From Urechis unicinctus (lineage: Eukaryota; Annelida; Polychaeta; Xenopneusta; Urechidae), in the NCBI GenBank assembly GCA_034190875.2, contig CM067350.1, forward strand, positions 25,803,456 through 25,867,455: a stretch of DNA of 64,000 nt, given 5' to 3'. This document shows, piece after piece, positions 1 through 10,504 of the stretch. The position numbers and the translations under genes were made by a program. The notes beneath the pieces are model-generated. The model made no database searches, was not told the origin of the DNA, and worked only from the letters and a program-made list of their open reading frames with translations. Positions within the stretch are counted from its first letter, which is position 1; each line of letters opens with the position of its first letter.

Positions 1-1047
1 CCTCGATTTTTCGACGACATTAGACGCCTGGGAAAACCGTGGGTTGGATGGCATCATATGTCAATAGAGGTACAAAATGGTGTAAAATTTGTAACAATCC
101 GACCATTATTAGCGGAGTTATTCGAGATACTAGTTTTTCACTTTTTCGTTGACAACTATCTTATTTTTGGTCATGGTCAAAACAAAACTTATCGGTTCTG
201 CGCATCATTGCCGCCTATCGATTGAAGAATAAAGAAATTAAAAAAATTGTAGTATTGTCAACCAATTTTTATTAGCAACGGTTATGTAGGTCCGTATCCA
301 AGAGGGTGACGGGTGAATCGGACAATACCCCACACTCAGCCTCAGTATTTTCGCTCATATGCCAAATTTATCCTTTAATCATGGTCAGAATGGCAGTGTA
401 TGCTAGAAGATCTGCTTAGCTCATTTCAGATAATCCCTACATTAATTCCTAGTAACGGGTCTGAAGTTTACAATTACATTACACTTTCAGAATTTTAAGG
501 TGTTTTAATATCAAATTATTATGCCCGTATATATTAAGCAGTGAATGCGATTGGCCAAGATTACTAGGCGAATACAATTTCGCGATTTTAACAATAGTCT
601 CATGGTAAGTTAAGAATTGAGTTAGCCGCGGACGGTGGTAATATAAATTTATACCGGCAGCGTGCACAGCTAGAATTGGGTGGGCTTCCATAAAACTGTT
701 TTCCGGGTTCATGATAGATTGATTTTGGCAAAACGAAATTAATAATATATTAATAAGTTTCGCAGCGTGCCATAGTTGCCGCGTAAATGTCGTAATAATC
801 GGACATTGGACTGGTCCGTATTGCTGCTTGCCGGCTTTACGCAAAGCGAGCTGGCAGCAGCGGTGACCTTTGTGAAACTATCAACCTTAAACATCCATTC
901 AGAAGCCAAACAACATTAAGCAATAAAAAATCCGTATCAACCTATAATTAACAAAATTACAATGGATTTATCAACCATGTTGAGTGTTTAGCTGTTGTTG
1001 GCACCTGTAATACTTATTATCCATATATGACAATGTATGCTAGTGTG

Positions 1048-1119
1048 CTAGGCCGCGTGGCGTAGCGTCCATGTTTTAGACTTCCATGCCAGAGGCCGGT
1101 GTTCAAATCCAGTACACGG
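1048..1119 (+). pseudogene. tRNA(Trp)-like Pol III cassette, copy 1
   Basis: A-box-like TGGCGTAGCG at 1058-1067, B-box-like GGTGTTCAAATCC at 1098-1110, and T8 about ten bases after the end (about 1127-1134). The order and wording (GGCC-CGTGGCG...GACT-CCA...GTGTTCAAATC) resemble tRNA(Trp). The T-stem does not pair well, so this is tRNA-derived and not a working tRNA. Confidence 0.6.
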
Positions 1120-2107
1120 ACATAATTTTTTTTCCCAATTTTCGTGCCACAACAATTATTTCATCTAATTTCAATAGAACACGATTCGTGCTGTCGATGA
1201 CAACAGCTGAGCAGATTTTTATGATTATAGAACTGATATTTACGATTTTATTAGCAATCGAAAATTTGACGAAAATTGACTGAGTGAAATTTGTTTTTTC
1301 AACTCAACGCGCTTTGAAAACGACGAATATTTTGATAGCGTATGTCAATTATCAAAGTTTAGTAACTGTGTCAGCTTTTAGATAATGGCAATTTTGTTAC
1401 GATCGGACGATAATTAGTGAATTTATTGCGAAATTAAAACGTTGAGAGATTTTGGTTACCAGAAATTTTCGACCTGCTACAATTTTTTTAACAATGCATT
1501 ATTTACAACTAAGTATATGTAGAAAAAGTTTACAATTACATTACACTTTCAGAATATCTAAACTGTTTAAAAATGGAACACTAAAGTATGGACATATTAT
1601 GTCATTTTTATATTGATGCTTTCTTGAACTTGTGTCATTTTTTCATGAAACGTCTTTTGATGCTTTACCATGACCGGAAGTGACGTCATCTGGAAACATT
1701 GCCATTTGATACCACTTTTTTTTTTACGCTTGGGATGGACGTCTTGGTATTGGAATGAGCTACACGATGCTGAGTTTGAACATGACCATTATTGAATTCG
1801 AGGTACAAACTTTTTATTACCATCGGACAAAACCTCTCGGTTCTGGGTATACCCCCTGACGTGAAGAAAAAAATTTTTATAGGCGCTCAAAATATTCATC
1901 GGCGAAACATATTTGAAACTTTTGCCATTTGGACCGATACCACTTTTTTTTCGACCTTAGGCGCTTGGGAAAACCATTGGTTGGATCGCCGTATATGTAT
2001 TTAGAAAAAGTTTGCAATTTGAATGAGCTACACGATGGTGTAAAGTTTGTAACGATCCGACCATTATTAACGGAGTTATTCGAGGTACTAGTTTTTCACT
2101 TATTCGA

Positions 2108-2138
2108 TGACCTTGACCTTAGTTTTAGGTCAAGGTCA
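2108..2138. promoter_or_regulatory. Inverted repeat of extended nuclear-receptor half-sites
   Basis: TGACCTTGACCT, seven bases, AGGTCAAGGTCA, perfect. The inner word TCAAGGTCA is the ERR/FTZ-F1-type extended half-site (known consensus). Perfect copies also lie at 12914-12944, 17105-17135, 18236-18266, 42023-42053, 45805-45835, 47259-47289, 58982-59012 and 60452-60482. Copies with one or two mismatches sit in most other M1 and M3 modules. Whether any protein binds is unknown. Confidence 0.6.
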
Positions 2139-2856
2139 AAACAAAACCTCTCGGTTCTGCGCTCCGTTAACCCCTAACGATTGGCGAAAAAAAAATTGGA
2201 AAATTTCCAAAATTGCGACCTGTATCGCGAAACAAAAAATTGTTAACAAACAAACACAAACACACACACTTACAAACCGGGCCGATCGCCATAACTTGGC
2301 GTTTCGATAACGCCAAGTTAACAAGATGCCCATGAAACCATGGGGGAACTTGGCCTTTTAAAAATGATAATTACCAAAAAAACCATAATTTATATACACC
2401 CAGGTATCACGAAAACCATTATGATTACAAAGTGATTCATGGGAAATGAAAAATCATAAGGCACAAATCATCATTACGTTATCATCGTTATGATGTCTAG
2501 TGGGAACAATCGATAGCCAAGAGTGATAAAAAAGTATTGACTAGCATGGTTTCGTTTGCTGTGTGTTGCATCGATATGCTAAATATTTGAGGGGACATAC
2601 ATTTTGACAGTCAATTGGACTGGTTCGTGTTGCAGCTTGCCGGCTTCACGTAAAGCGAGCTGGCAGCAGCGGCGACCTTTGTGAGACTATCAACCTTAAA
2701 CATTCATTCAGAAGCCAAATAACGTCAAGCAATAAAACATCCGTATCAATCAATAATGAACAAAATTACTATGGGTTTATCAATCATGTTGAGTGTTTAG
2801 CTGTTGTTGGCACCTATTATAGTTATGATATATATATGACAATACAAATCAGTGTG

Positions 2857-2930
2857 CTAGGTCGCGTGGCGTAGCGGCATAGTTTTGGACTTCCATGCCA
2901 GAGGCCGGTGTTCAAATCCCGTACACGGAC
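2857..2930 (+). pseudogene. tRNA(Trp)-like Pol III cassette, copy 2
   Basis: TGGCGTAGCGG and GGTGTTCAAATCC are both intact, with a T8 run just downstream. 5' part reads GGTCGCG. Confidence 0.6.
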
Positions 2931-3917
2931 ATAATTTTTTTTCCGAATTTTCGTGCCACAACAATTATTTCATCTCAATTCATGAGAACACGATTCGTGC
3001 TGTCGATGACAACAGCTGAGCAGTTTTTTATGACTATAGAACTGATATTTTCGATTTTATTAGCAATCGAAGATTTGACGAAAATTGAATGAGTGAAATT
3101 TGTTTTTTCAACTCAACGCGCTGTGAAATCGACGAATATTTTGATAGCATATGTCAACAATCAAAGTTTGGCAATTGTATCAGCTTTCAGAAAATGTTAA
3201 TTTTGTTACGATCGGACGATAATTAGTGAATTTATTGCGAAATCAATAAGTTGAGAGATTTTGGTTACCAGAAATTTTCGACCTGCTACAATATTTTTAA
3301 CAATGCATTATTTACAACTAAGTATATTTAGAAAAAGTTTACAATTACATTACACTTTCAGAATATCTAAACTGTTTAAAAATGGAACTCTAAAGTACGG
3401 ACGTATTGAGCATTGAACTTGTGTCATTTTTTTGAAAACTTTGATGCTTTCGTGACCGGAAGTGACGTCATCGACATTCATGATATTTTAGGATACGTCT
3501 TGGTATGTTGCTGAGAACATGTGAACCAAATTTTATTACCATCGGACATGTATTGACGGTTTTATAGGCGCTCAAAATATTCGGGAAACTTATATTGCCA
3601 TTTGGTCCGATACCACGTTTTTTCGACCTTAGACGCTTGGGAAAACCGTTGGTTGGATCGCCGTATGTAAAATTTAAAAAGTTTGCAATTTGAATGAGCT
3701 ACACGATGGTGTAAAGTTTTAAACAATCGGACCATTATTAACGGAGTTATTAGTGATACAAGTTTTTCACTTATTCGATGACCTTGACCTTAGTTTTTGG
3801 TCAAGGTCAAAACAAAACCTCTCGGTTCTGCGCATCATTCATGCCAAGCGATCGACGAAAAAAAAATTGAAAAATTTTAAAAATTGCGACCTGTATCGCG
3901 AAACAAAAATTGTTTAC

Positions 3918-3960
3918 AAACATACATACATACATACATACATACATACATACATACAAA
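3918..3960 (+). repeat. ACAT microsatellite upstream of a terminal hairpin
   Basis: Runs of (ACAT)n precede the hairpin here and near 15040, 54818, 56900 and 62456. (AC)n takes the same place near 7800 and 10425. Confidence 0.7.
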
Positions 3961-3984
3961 CATACAAACCGCACTGATCGCCAT

Positions 3985-4010
3985 AACTTGGCGAAAGCAT
4001 TCGCCAAGTT
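3985..4010. repeat. Terminal hairpin, covariant form (GAA/TTC)
   Basis: The arms AACTTGGCGAA/TTCGCCAAGTT replace GTT/AAC of the common form on both sides, keeping all pairs. Also at 15077-15102. Confidence 0.85.
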
Positions 4011-4304
4011 AACAAGAGGCCCATGGGTACATGGAGGAACTTGGCGAACTGCATCCAAACAATTGCAACAATTTCTGAATTGGGCCAAAATTGGCCAAAA
4101 TCGGCCAAAAATTATCTAAGTTATCATGCCTTTTATGTTGAAAATCATTATGATTGCAAAGTGATTCTTGGGAAATGAAACATCATAACGTACAAATCAT
4201 CATTACTTTATAATATATACAATAAGATGAATTAGTTGGCCGATTTTGAAATTTTCCTTATGCAGTTCGCCAAGTTCCCCCATGTCCCCTGGGCCTCTTG
4301 CTTG
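4011..4304. repeat. Foldback segment with ~42-bp imperfect terminal inverted repeats
   Basis: The left arm begins AACAAGAGGCCCATGGG and runs through GGAACTTGGCGAACTGCA (4011-4053). The right arm at 4261-4304 is its reverse complement with a few mismatches. The inner ~205 bases repeat GGCCAAAATTGGCC-like words. Similar segments lie at 21450-21753, 42233-42553, 44412-44702, 57708-57853, 59180-59328 and 60658-60976. Confidence 0.7.
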
Positions 4305-5646
4305 TGTAGCGCGAGAGGCGCTGCGATTTGACCTGATTCCCACAGCCAGCCGCCTCTCTCAAGCAGCGTGCTGGGGCGCTGTGGATTCCTTTGTTCTGCG
4401 CGACAGGGCGGCTGCAGTGAAGAGCAAGCAGAATTGACACCCACTGTACTTCAAACTTACTTTGTGAGAAAACTGTTGGGTATTTAGAGCTGAAAATTAT
4501 ACACATCGTTCAGAATTGAATGGGCTTCCTTCTCGAGCAAACCAATTCAAAATACGACCATTCGCGACGGAGAAACGACGCGATAACTTCAGATTTTAGT
4601 CGAATTTTAACTTTCACTCGTTCGTGACCGGAAATGACATCAGCGACATCCCCAAAAGAATCATCATTCGGTACACGCTCTCCATGGTAACATTTTACCC
4701 ACGTTTTGTGACCCTCGAACGAATATTGTCGATTTTACAAGTGAACGAAAAAAAATTGCCAATTTTAGCTGTTTTTTCCGAACTTTTTTACCGGCGATTC
4801 GTGAAAAAACTACGCATAATTCCTGCTGTTACACAGTGTACGAAATGTTACTCGAAAAGTAACCTTCAGATTCATGTTTAAATTTTCAAAATCGACCTAG
4901 TAGTATTAAACATATTGGGGTGTTAATGCATTTGGGAATCACTTTTTTAACTTTAAGCTCAGTTTTTGTGAGAAAACTATAAGACATAAACAATTAGATG
5001 AAGAAGTTTCAAGTTCGGAAGTGTATGGGCTACCTTCAGGTGCAAACATTTTTACGATACGACCATTAACAACGGAGTAATGACGCGATAAATTCGGATT
5101 GCACAGCTAAATAACGTTGTTTTGCTCGTAACCGGAAGTGACGTCATCGACATAAAAAAAACACTTATCTTCCGATAGCCAGTGCTTCTGTGAACATTCG
5201 ACCCAATTTTTATGACCATCCATCGAATATTGTTGAAGTTATAAGCGATGGAAAAATGTGGTAAAATACTACCACAAATTTTCGAGTGGGGCCTACGGGG
5301 CGAAATATGCATATTTTTTCATGATATTTGATATGGAAAGTTGGCAAATAAATCAGGCTACAAGGAACTGTAAACTTTTTAAAAATCACACCATAGGTTA
5401 AGATGATATGAAGGATTGAAAAATTCACAATGTGACCTTGACCTTAATATGAGGTCAAGGACAAAACAAAACCTCTCGGTTCTGCGCATCACTGACGCCT
5501 AACGATGGGTGAAGAAATAATTGGAAAATTTCAAAAACTGCGACCTGTATCGCGAAACAAAAAAAGTGTTACAAACAACGGGACATACATACAAACGTAC
5601 AAACCGGGGCGATCGCCATAACTTGGCGTTCCGAAAACGCCAAGTT
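4011..5646 (+). repeat. Satellite unit, 1.64 kb (class C: foldback plus M4 and M3 modules)
   Basis: The unit starts with a 0.29-kb foldback (4011-4304), then a GC-rich patch (about 4305-4440). Module M4 has CCGGAAATGACATCA near 4627, and module M3 has CCGGAAGTGACGTCA at 5132. A one-mismatch TGACCTTGACCT inverted repeat lies near 5432. The hairpin at 5620-5646 closes it. This class has no tRNA-like cassette. Confidence 0.7.
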
Positions 5647-6724
5647 AACAAGAGGCCCATGGGAGCCATGTGGGAACTTGGCGAACTGCATCCAAATAAT
5701 TGCAACATTTTCAGAACCGGGCCACAATTGACCAAAATCGGCCAAAAGTTACCTTAGTTATCATGGTTATCAAATTTTCGAGTGCGGGCTACGAGGCGAA
5801 ATGTGCACAAATTATCATGACAATTGATATGAACAATTGGCCAATAAATCATGCTACAAGGAACTATAAATCTTTTTAAAGTCGCACCATACGTTAGGGT
5901 GATATCAAGGATTGAGGCAAGGCTATCATGACCGGAAGTGACGTCATCGACATCCACAATATTTAAGGATACGTCTTAGTATGTCTCGGAGAACATGTAA
6001 ACCAATTTTTAGAACTATAGGACATTTATTGGTTGTTTTATACGCGTTCGAAATATTCATCAAACTATTGTTGCCATTTGGACTGATCCCTCGATTTTTC
6101 GACCTTAGACGCCTGGTAAAACCGTGGGTTGGATGGCATCATATGTCAGTAGAAAAAAGTTGGCAATTAGTTTGAGGTACACAATGGTGTAAATTTTGTA
6201 ACAATCCGACCATTATTAGCGGAGTTATTCGAGATACTAGTTTTTCACTTTTTCGTTGACAACTATCTTATTTTTGGTCAAGGTCAAAACAAAACTTATC
6301 GGTTCTGCGCATGATTGCCGCCTATCGATTGAAGAATAAAGAAATTAAAAAAATTGTAGTATTGTCAACCAATTTTTATTAGCAACGGTTATGTAGGTCC
6401 GTATCCAAGAGGGGTGACGGGTGAATCGGATAATACCCCACACTCAGCCTCAGTATTTTCGCTCATATGCCAAATTTATCCTTTAATCATGGTCAGAATG
6501 GCAGTGTATGCTAGAAGATCTGCTTTGCTCATTTCAGATAATCCCTACATTAATTCCTAGTAACGGGTCTGAAGTATGCAATTACATTACACTTTCAGAA
6601 TTTTAAGGTGTTTTAATATCAAATTATTATGCCCGTATATATTAAGCAGTGAATGCGATTGGCCAAGATTACTAGGCGAATACAATTTCGCGATATCAAA
6701 TATATGACAATACAGATCAGTGTG

Positions 6725-6799
6725 CTAGGCCGCGTGGCGTAGCGGCGCGGTTTTAGACTTCCATGCCAGAGGCCGGTGTTCAAATCCAGTACACGGACA
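6725..6799 (+). pseudogene. tRNA(Trp)-like Pol III cassette, copy 3
   Basis: Both boxes intact, T7 follows. Lies directly after the internal deletion of its unit. Confidence 0.6.
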
Positions 6800-7321
6800 T
6801 AATTTTTTTGCCGAATTTTCGTGCCACAACAATTATTTCATTTAATTTCAATAGAACACGATTCGTGCTGTCGATGACAACAGCTGAGCAGTTTTTTATG
6901 ACTATAGAACTGATATTTACGATTTTATTAGCAATCGAAAATTGGACGAAAATTGACTGAGTGAAATTTGTTTTTTCAACTCAACGCGCTTTGAAAACGA
7001 CGAATATTTTGATAGCATATGTCAAATCCAAAGTTTGGCAATTGTTTCAGCTTTCAGAAAATGTTAATTTGTTACGATCGGACGATAATTAGTGAATTTA
7101 TTGCGAAATAAATAAGTTGAGAGATTTTGGTTACCAGAAATTTTCGACCTGCTACAATTTTTTTAACAATGCATTATTTACAACTAAGTATATTTAGAAA
7201 AAGTTTACAATTACATTACACTTTCAGAATATCTAAACTGTTTAAAAATGGAACTCTAAAGTATGGACATATTGAGCATTGAACTTGTGTCATTTTTTTG
7301 AAAACTTTGATGCTTTCGTGA

Positions 7322-7336
7322 CCGGAAGTGACGTCA
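7322..7336 (+). promoter_or_regulatory. ETS-CRE composite motif CCGGAAGTGACGTCA (recurrent)
   Basis: An ETS core (CCGGAAGT) overlaps a full CRE (TGACGTCA). I count 26 exact copies by eye: for example 1674, 3456, 5132, 5932, 8164, 9948, 10790, 12590, 14571, 15388, 16781, 17935, 19718, 22755, 41700, 43874, 45503, 48380, 54353, 56433, 57222, 58678, 60150, 61992, and 51644-51658 on the minus strand. Function in the repeat is inference. Confidence 0.6.
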
Positions 7337-7878
7337 TCGACATTCATGATATTTTAGGATACGTCTTGGTATGTCGCTGAGAACATGTGAACCAAATTTT
7401 ATTACCATCGGACATGTATTGACGGTTTTATAGGCGCTCAAAATATTCATGAAACTTTTGTTGCCATTTGGACCGATACCACTTTTTTTCGACCTTAGAC
7501 GCTTGGGAAAACCATTGGTTGGATCGCCGTATATGTATTTAGAAAAAGTTTGCAATTTGAATGAGCTACACGATGGTGTAAACTTTGTAACGATCCGACC
7601 ATTATTAACGGAGTTATTCGAGGTACTAGTTTTTCACTTATTCGATGACCCTGACCTTAGTTTTGGGTCAAGGTCAAAACAAAACCTCTCGGTTCTGCGC
7701 CTAATTAACGCCTAGCAATGGGCGAAGAAAAAATTGGAAAATTTAAAAAATTGCGACCTGTATCGCGAAACAAAAAATTGTTAACAAACAAACCCACCCA
7801 CCACACACACACACACAAACACACAAACTTACAAACCGGGCCGATCGCCATAACTTGGCGTTATGATAACGCCAAGTT

Positions 7879-10504
7879 AACAAGAGGCCCATGGGAGCCA
7901 TGTGGGAACTTGGCGAACTGCATCCAAATAATTGCAACATTTTCAGAACCGGGCCACAATTGACCAAAATCGGCCAAAAGTTACCAAAGTTATCATGGTT
8001 ATCAAATTTTCGAGTGCGGGCTACGGGGCGAAATATGCACAATTTATCATGACAATTGATATGAACAATTGGCCAATAAATCATGCTACAAGGAACTATA
8101 AATCTTTTTAAAGTCGCACCATACATTAGGGTGATATCAAGGATTGAGGCAAGGTTATCATGACCGGAAGTGACGTCATCGACATCCACAATATTTAAGG
8201 ATACGTCTTAGTATGTCTCGGAGAACATGTAAACAATTTTTAGTACTATAGGACATTTATTGGTTGTTTTATACGCGTTCGAAATATTCATCAAACTATT
8301 GTTGCCATTTGGACTGATCCCTCGATTTTTCGACCTTAGACGCCTGGGAAAACCGTGGGTTGGATGGCATCATATGTCAATAGAGGTACACAATGGTGTA
8401 AAATTTGTAACAATCCGACCATTATTAGCGGAGTTATTCGAGATACTAGTTTTTCACTTTTTCGTTGACAACCATCTTATTTTTGGTCATGGTCAAAACA
8501 AAACTTATCGGTTCTGCGTATCATTGCCGCCTATCGATTGAAGAATAAAGAAATTAAAAAAATTGTAGTATTGTCAACCAATTTTTATTAGCAACGGTTA
8601 TGTAGGTCCGTATCCAAGAGGGTGACGGGTGAATCGGACAATACAATACCCCCCACTCAGCCTCAGTATTTTCGCTCATATGCCAAATTTATCCTTTAAT
8701 CATGGTCAGAATGGCAGTGTATGCTAGAAGATCTGCTTAGCTCATTTCAGATAATCCCTACATTAATTCCTAGTAACGGGTCTGAAGTTTACAATTACAT
8801 TACACTTTCAGAATTTTAAGGTGTTTTAATATCAAATTATTATGCCCGTATATATTAAGCAGTGAATGCGATTGGCCAAGATTACTAGGCGAATACAATT
8901 TCGCGATATTAACAATAGTCTCATGAAGTTAAGAATTGAGTTAGCCGCGGACGGTGATAATATAAATTTATACCGGCGGCGTGCACAGCTAGAATTGGGT
9001 GGGCGTAAAACTGTTTTCCGGGTTCATGATAGATTGACATTGGCAAAACGAAATTAATAATATATTAATAAGTTTCGCAGCGTGCCATAGTTGCCGCGTA
9101 AATGTCGTAATAATCGGACATTGGACTGGTCCGTATTGCTGCTTGCCGGCTTTACGCAAAGCGAGCTGGCAGCAGCGGTGACCTTTGTGAAACTATCAAC
9201 CTTTTCATTCAGAAGCCAAACAACATTAAGCAATAAAAAATTATCAACCTATAATTAAAAAATTTACAATCAATCATGTTGAGTGTTTAGCTGTTGTTGG
9301 CACCTGTAATACTTATCATTTATATATGACAATGCATGCTAGCGTGCTAGGCCGCGTGGCGTAGCGTCCATGTTTTAGACTTCCATGCCAGAGGCCGGTG
9401 TTTCAAATCCCGTACACGGACATAATTTTTTTTCCGAATTTTCGTGCCACAACAATTATTTCATCTAATTTCAATAGAACACGATTTGTGCTGTCGATGA
9501 CAACAGCTGAGCAGATTTTTATCATTATAGAACTGATATTTACGATTTTATTAGCAATCGAAAATTGGACGAAAATTGACTGAGTGAAATTTGTTTTTTC
9601 AACTCAACGCGCTTTGAAAACGACGAATATTTTGATAGCATATGTCAATTATCAAAGTTTAGTAATTGTGTCAGCTTTTAGAAAATGTTAATTTTGTTAC
9701 GATCGGACGATAATTAGTGAATTTATTGCGAAATAAAAACGTTGAGAGATTTTGGTTACCAGAAATTTTCGACCTGCTACAATTTTTTTAACAATGCATT
9801 ATTTACAACTAAGTATATTTAGAAAAAGTTTACAATTACATTACACTTTCAGAATATCTAAACTGTTTAAAAATGGAACTCTAAAGTATGGACATATTGA
9901 GCATTGAACTTGTGTCATTTTTTTTGAAAACTTTGATGCTTTCGTGACCGGAAGTGACGTCATCGACATTCATGATATATTTTAGGATACGTCTTGGTAT
10001 GTCGCTGAGAACATGTGAACCAAATTTTATTACCATCGGACATGTATTGACGGTTTTATAGGCGCTCAAAATATTCATGAAACTTTTGTTGCCATTTGGA
10101 CCGATACCACTTTTTTCGACCTTAGACGCTTGGGAAAACCATTGGTTGGATCGCCGTATATGTATTTAGAAAAAGTTTGCAATTTGAATGAGCTACACGA
10201 TGGTGTAAACTTTGTAACGATCCGACCATTATTAACGGAGTTATTCGAGGGTACTAGTTTTTCACTTATTCGATGACCTGACCTTAGTTTTGGGTCAAGG
10301 TCAAAACAAAACCTCTCGGTTCTGCGCCTAATTAACGCCTAGCAATGGGCGAAGAAAAAATTGGAAAATTTAAAAAATTGCGACCTGTATCGCGAAACAA
10401 AAAATTGTTAACAAACAAACCCACCCACACACACACACACACAAACACACAAACTTACAAACCGGGCCGATCGCCATAACTTGGCGTTATGATAACGCCA
10501 AGTT
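7879..10504 (+). repeat. Full-length satellite unit, 2.63 kb (class A)
   Basis: This is a canonical unit: start motif, M2 (motif at 8164), GTAGTATTGTCAACC segment, GCTGC hairpin region (about 9138), tRNA-like cassette (9347-9421), M1 (9948), AC-rich microsatellite (about 10420-10445) and hairpin at 10478-10504. The next unit begins on the next base. It is nearly identical to 10505-13484 over its first 2.1 kb, with a spacing of 2,626 bases. Confidence 0.8.
9347..9421 (+). pseudogene. tRNA(Trp)-like Pol III cassette, copy 4
   Basis: A-box-like word intact except for its last base (TGGCGTAGCGT). One extra T breaks the B-box spacing (GGTGTTTCAAATCC). T8 follows. Confidence 0.55.

Larger units (their letters stand above)
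1..2319 (+). repeat. Satellite unit, 5' part cut by the window (class A)
   Basis: The window opens inside a module that matches 63008 onward. In order it holds the GTAGTATTGTCAACC segment (about 240-470), the GCTGC hairpin near 821, a tRNA(Trp)-like cassette (1048-1119), the module with CCGGAAGTGACGTCA at 1674, a perfect TGACCTTGACCT inverted repeat (2108-2138), and the terminal hairpin at 2293-2319. There is no protein gene. The order equals that of the full-length units 7879-10504 and 51100-53752. Confidence 0.75.
2320..4010 (+). repeat. Satellite unit, 1.69 kb (class B, no M2 module)
   Basis: The unit starts AACAAGATGCCCATG directly after the previous hairpin. It holds the GCTGC hairpin region, the tRNA-like cassette at 2857-2930 and an M1 module with CCGGAAGTGACGTCA at 3456. 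An ACAT microsatellite follows (about 3918-3960). The unit ends in a hairpin at 3985-4010 with arms AACTTGGCGAA and TTCGCCAAGTT. Confidence 0.7.
5647..7878 (+). repeat. Satellite unit, 2.23 kb (class A with internal deletion)
   Basis: The unit starts AACAAGAGGCCCATGGGAGCC. M2 has CCGGAAGTGACGTCA at 5932. The unit then jumps from TTTCGCGATAT (about 6694) straight to AAATATATGACAATAC, losing roughly 0.4 kb that other class A units keep. The tRNA-like cassette (6725-6799) and M1 (7322) follow, and the hairpin at 7852-7878 ends it. It shares its private variants with the unit starting at 15103. Confidence 0.75.

Noticed and set aside
1048-1119. Functional tRNA gene
   Set aside because: The T-stem and acceptor stem do not pair, and copies differ in both boxes. 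Only tRNA-derived promoter-like content is supported.
1086-1283. A 65-codon open frame (MPEAGVQI...) repeated in about a dozen units
   Set aside because: It starts inside the tRNA-like cassette and only mirrors nucleotide identity among units. Differences include a frameshift-like extra T in the 9347 copy and a deleted start in the 53780 copy, and the product resembles nothing.
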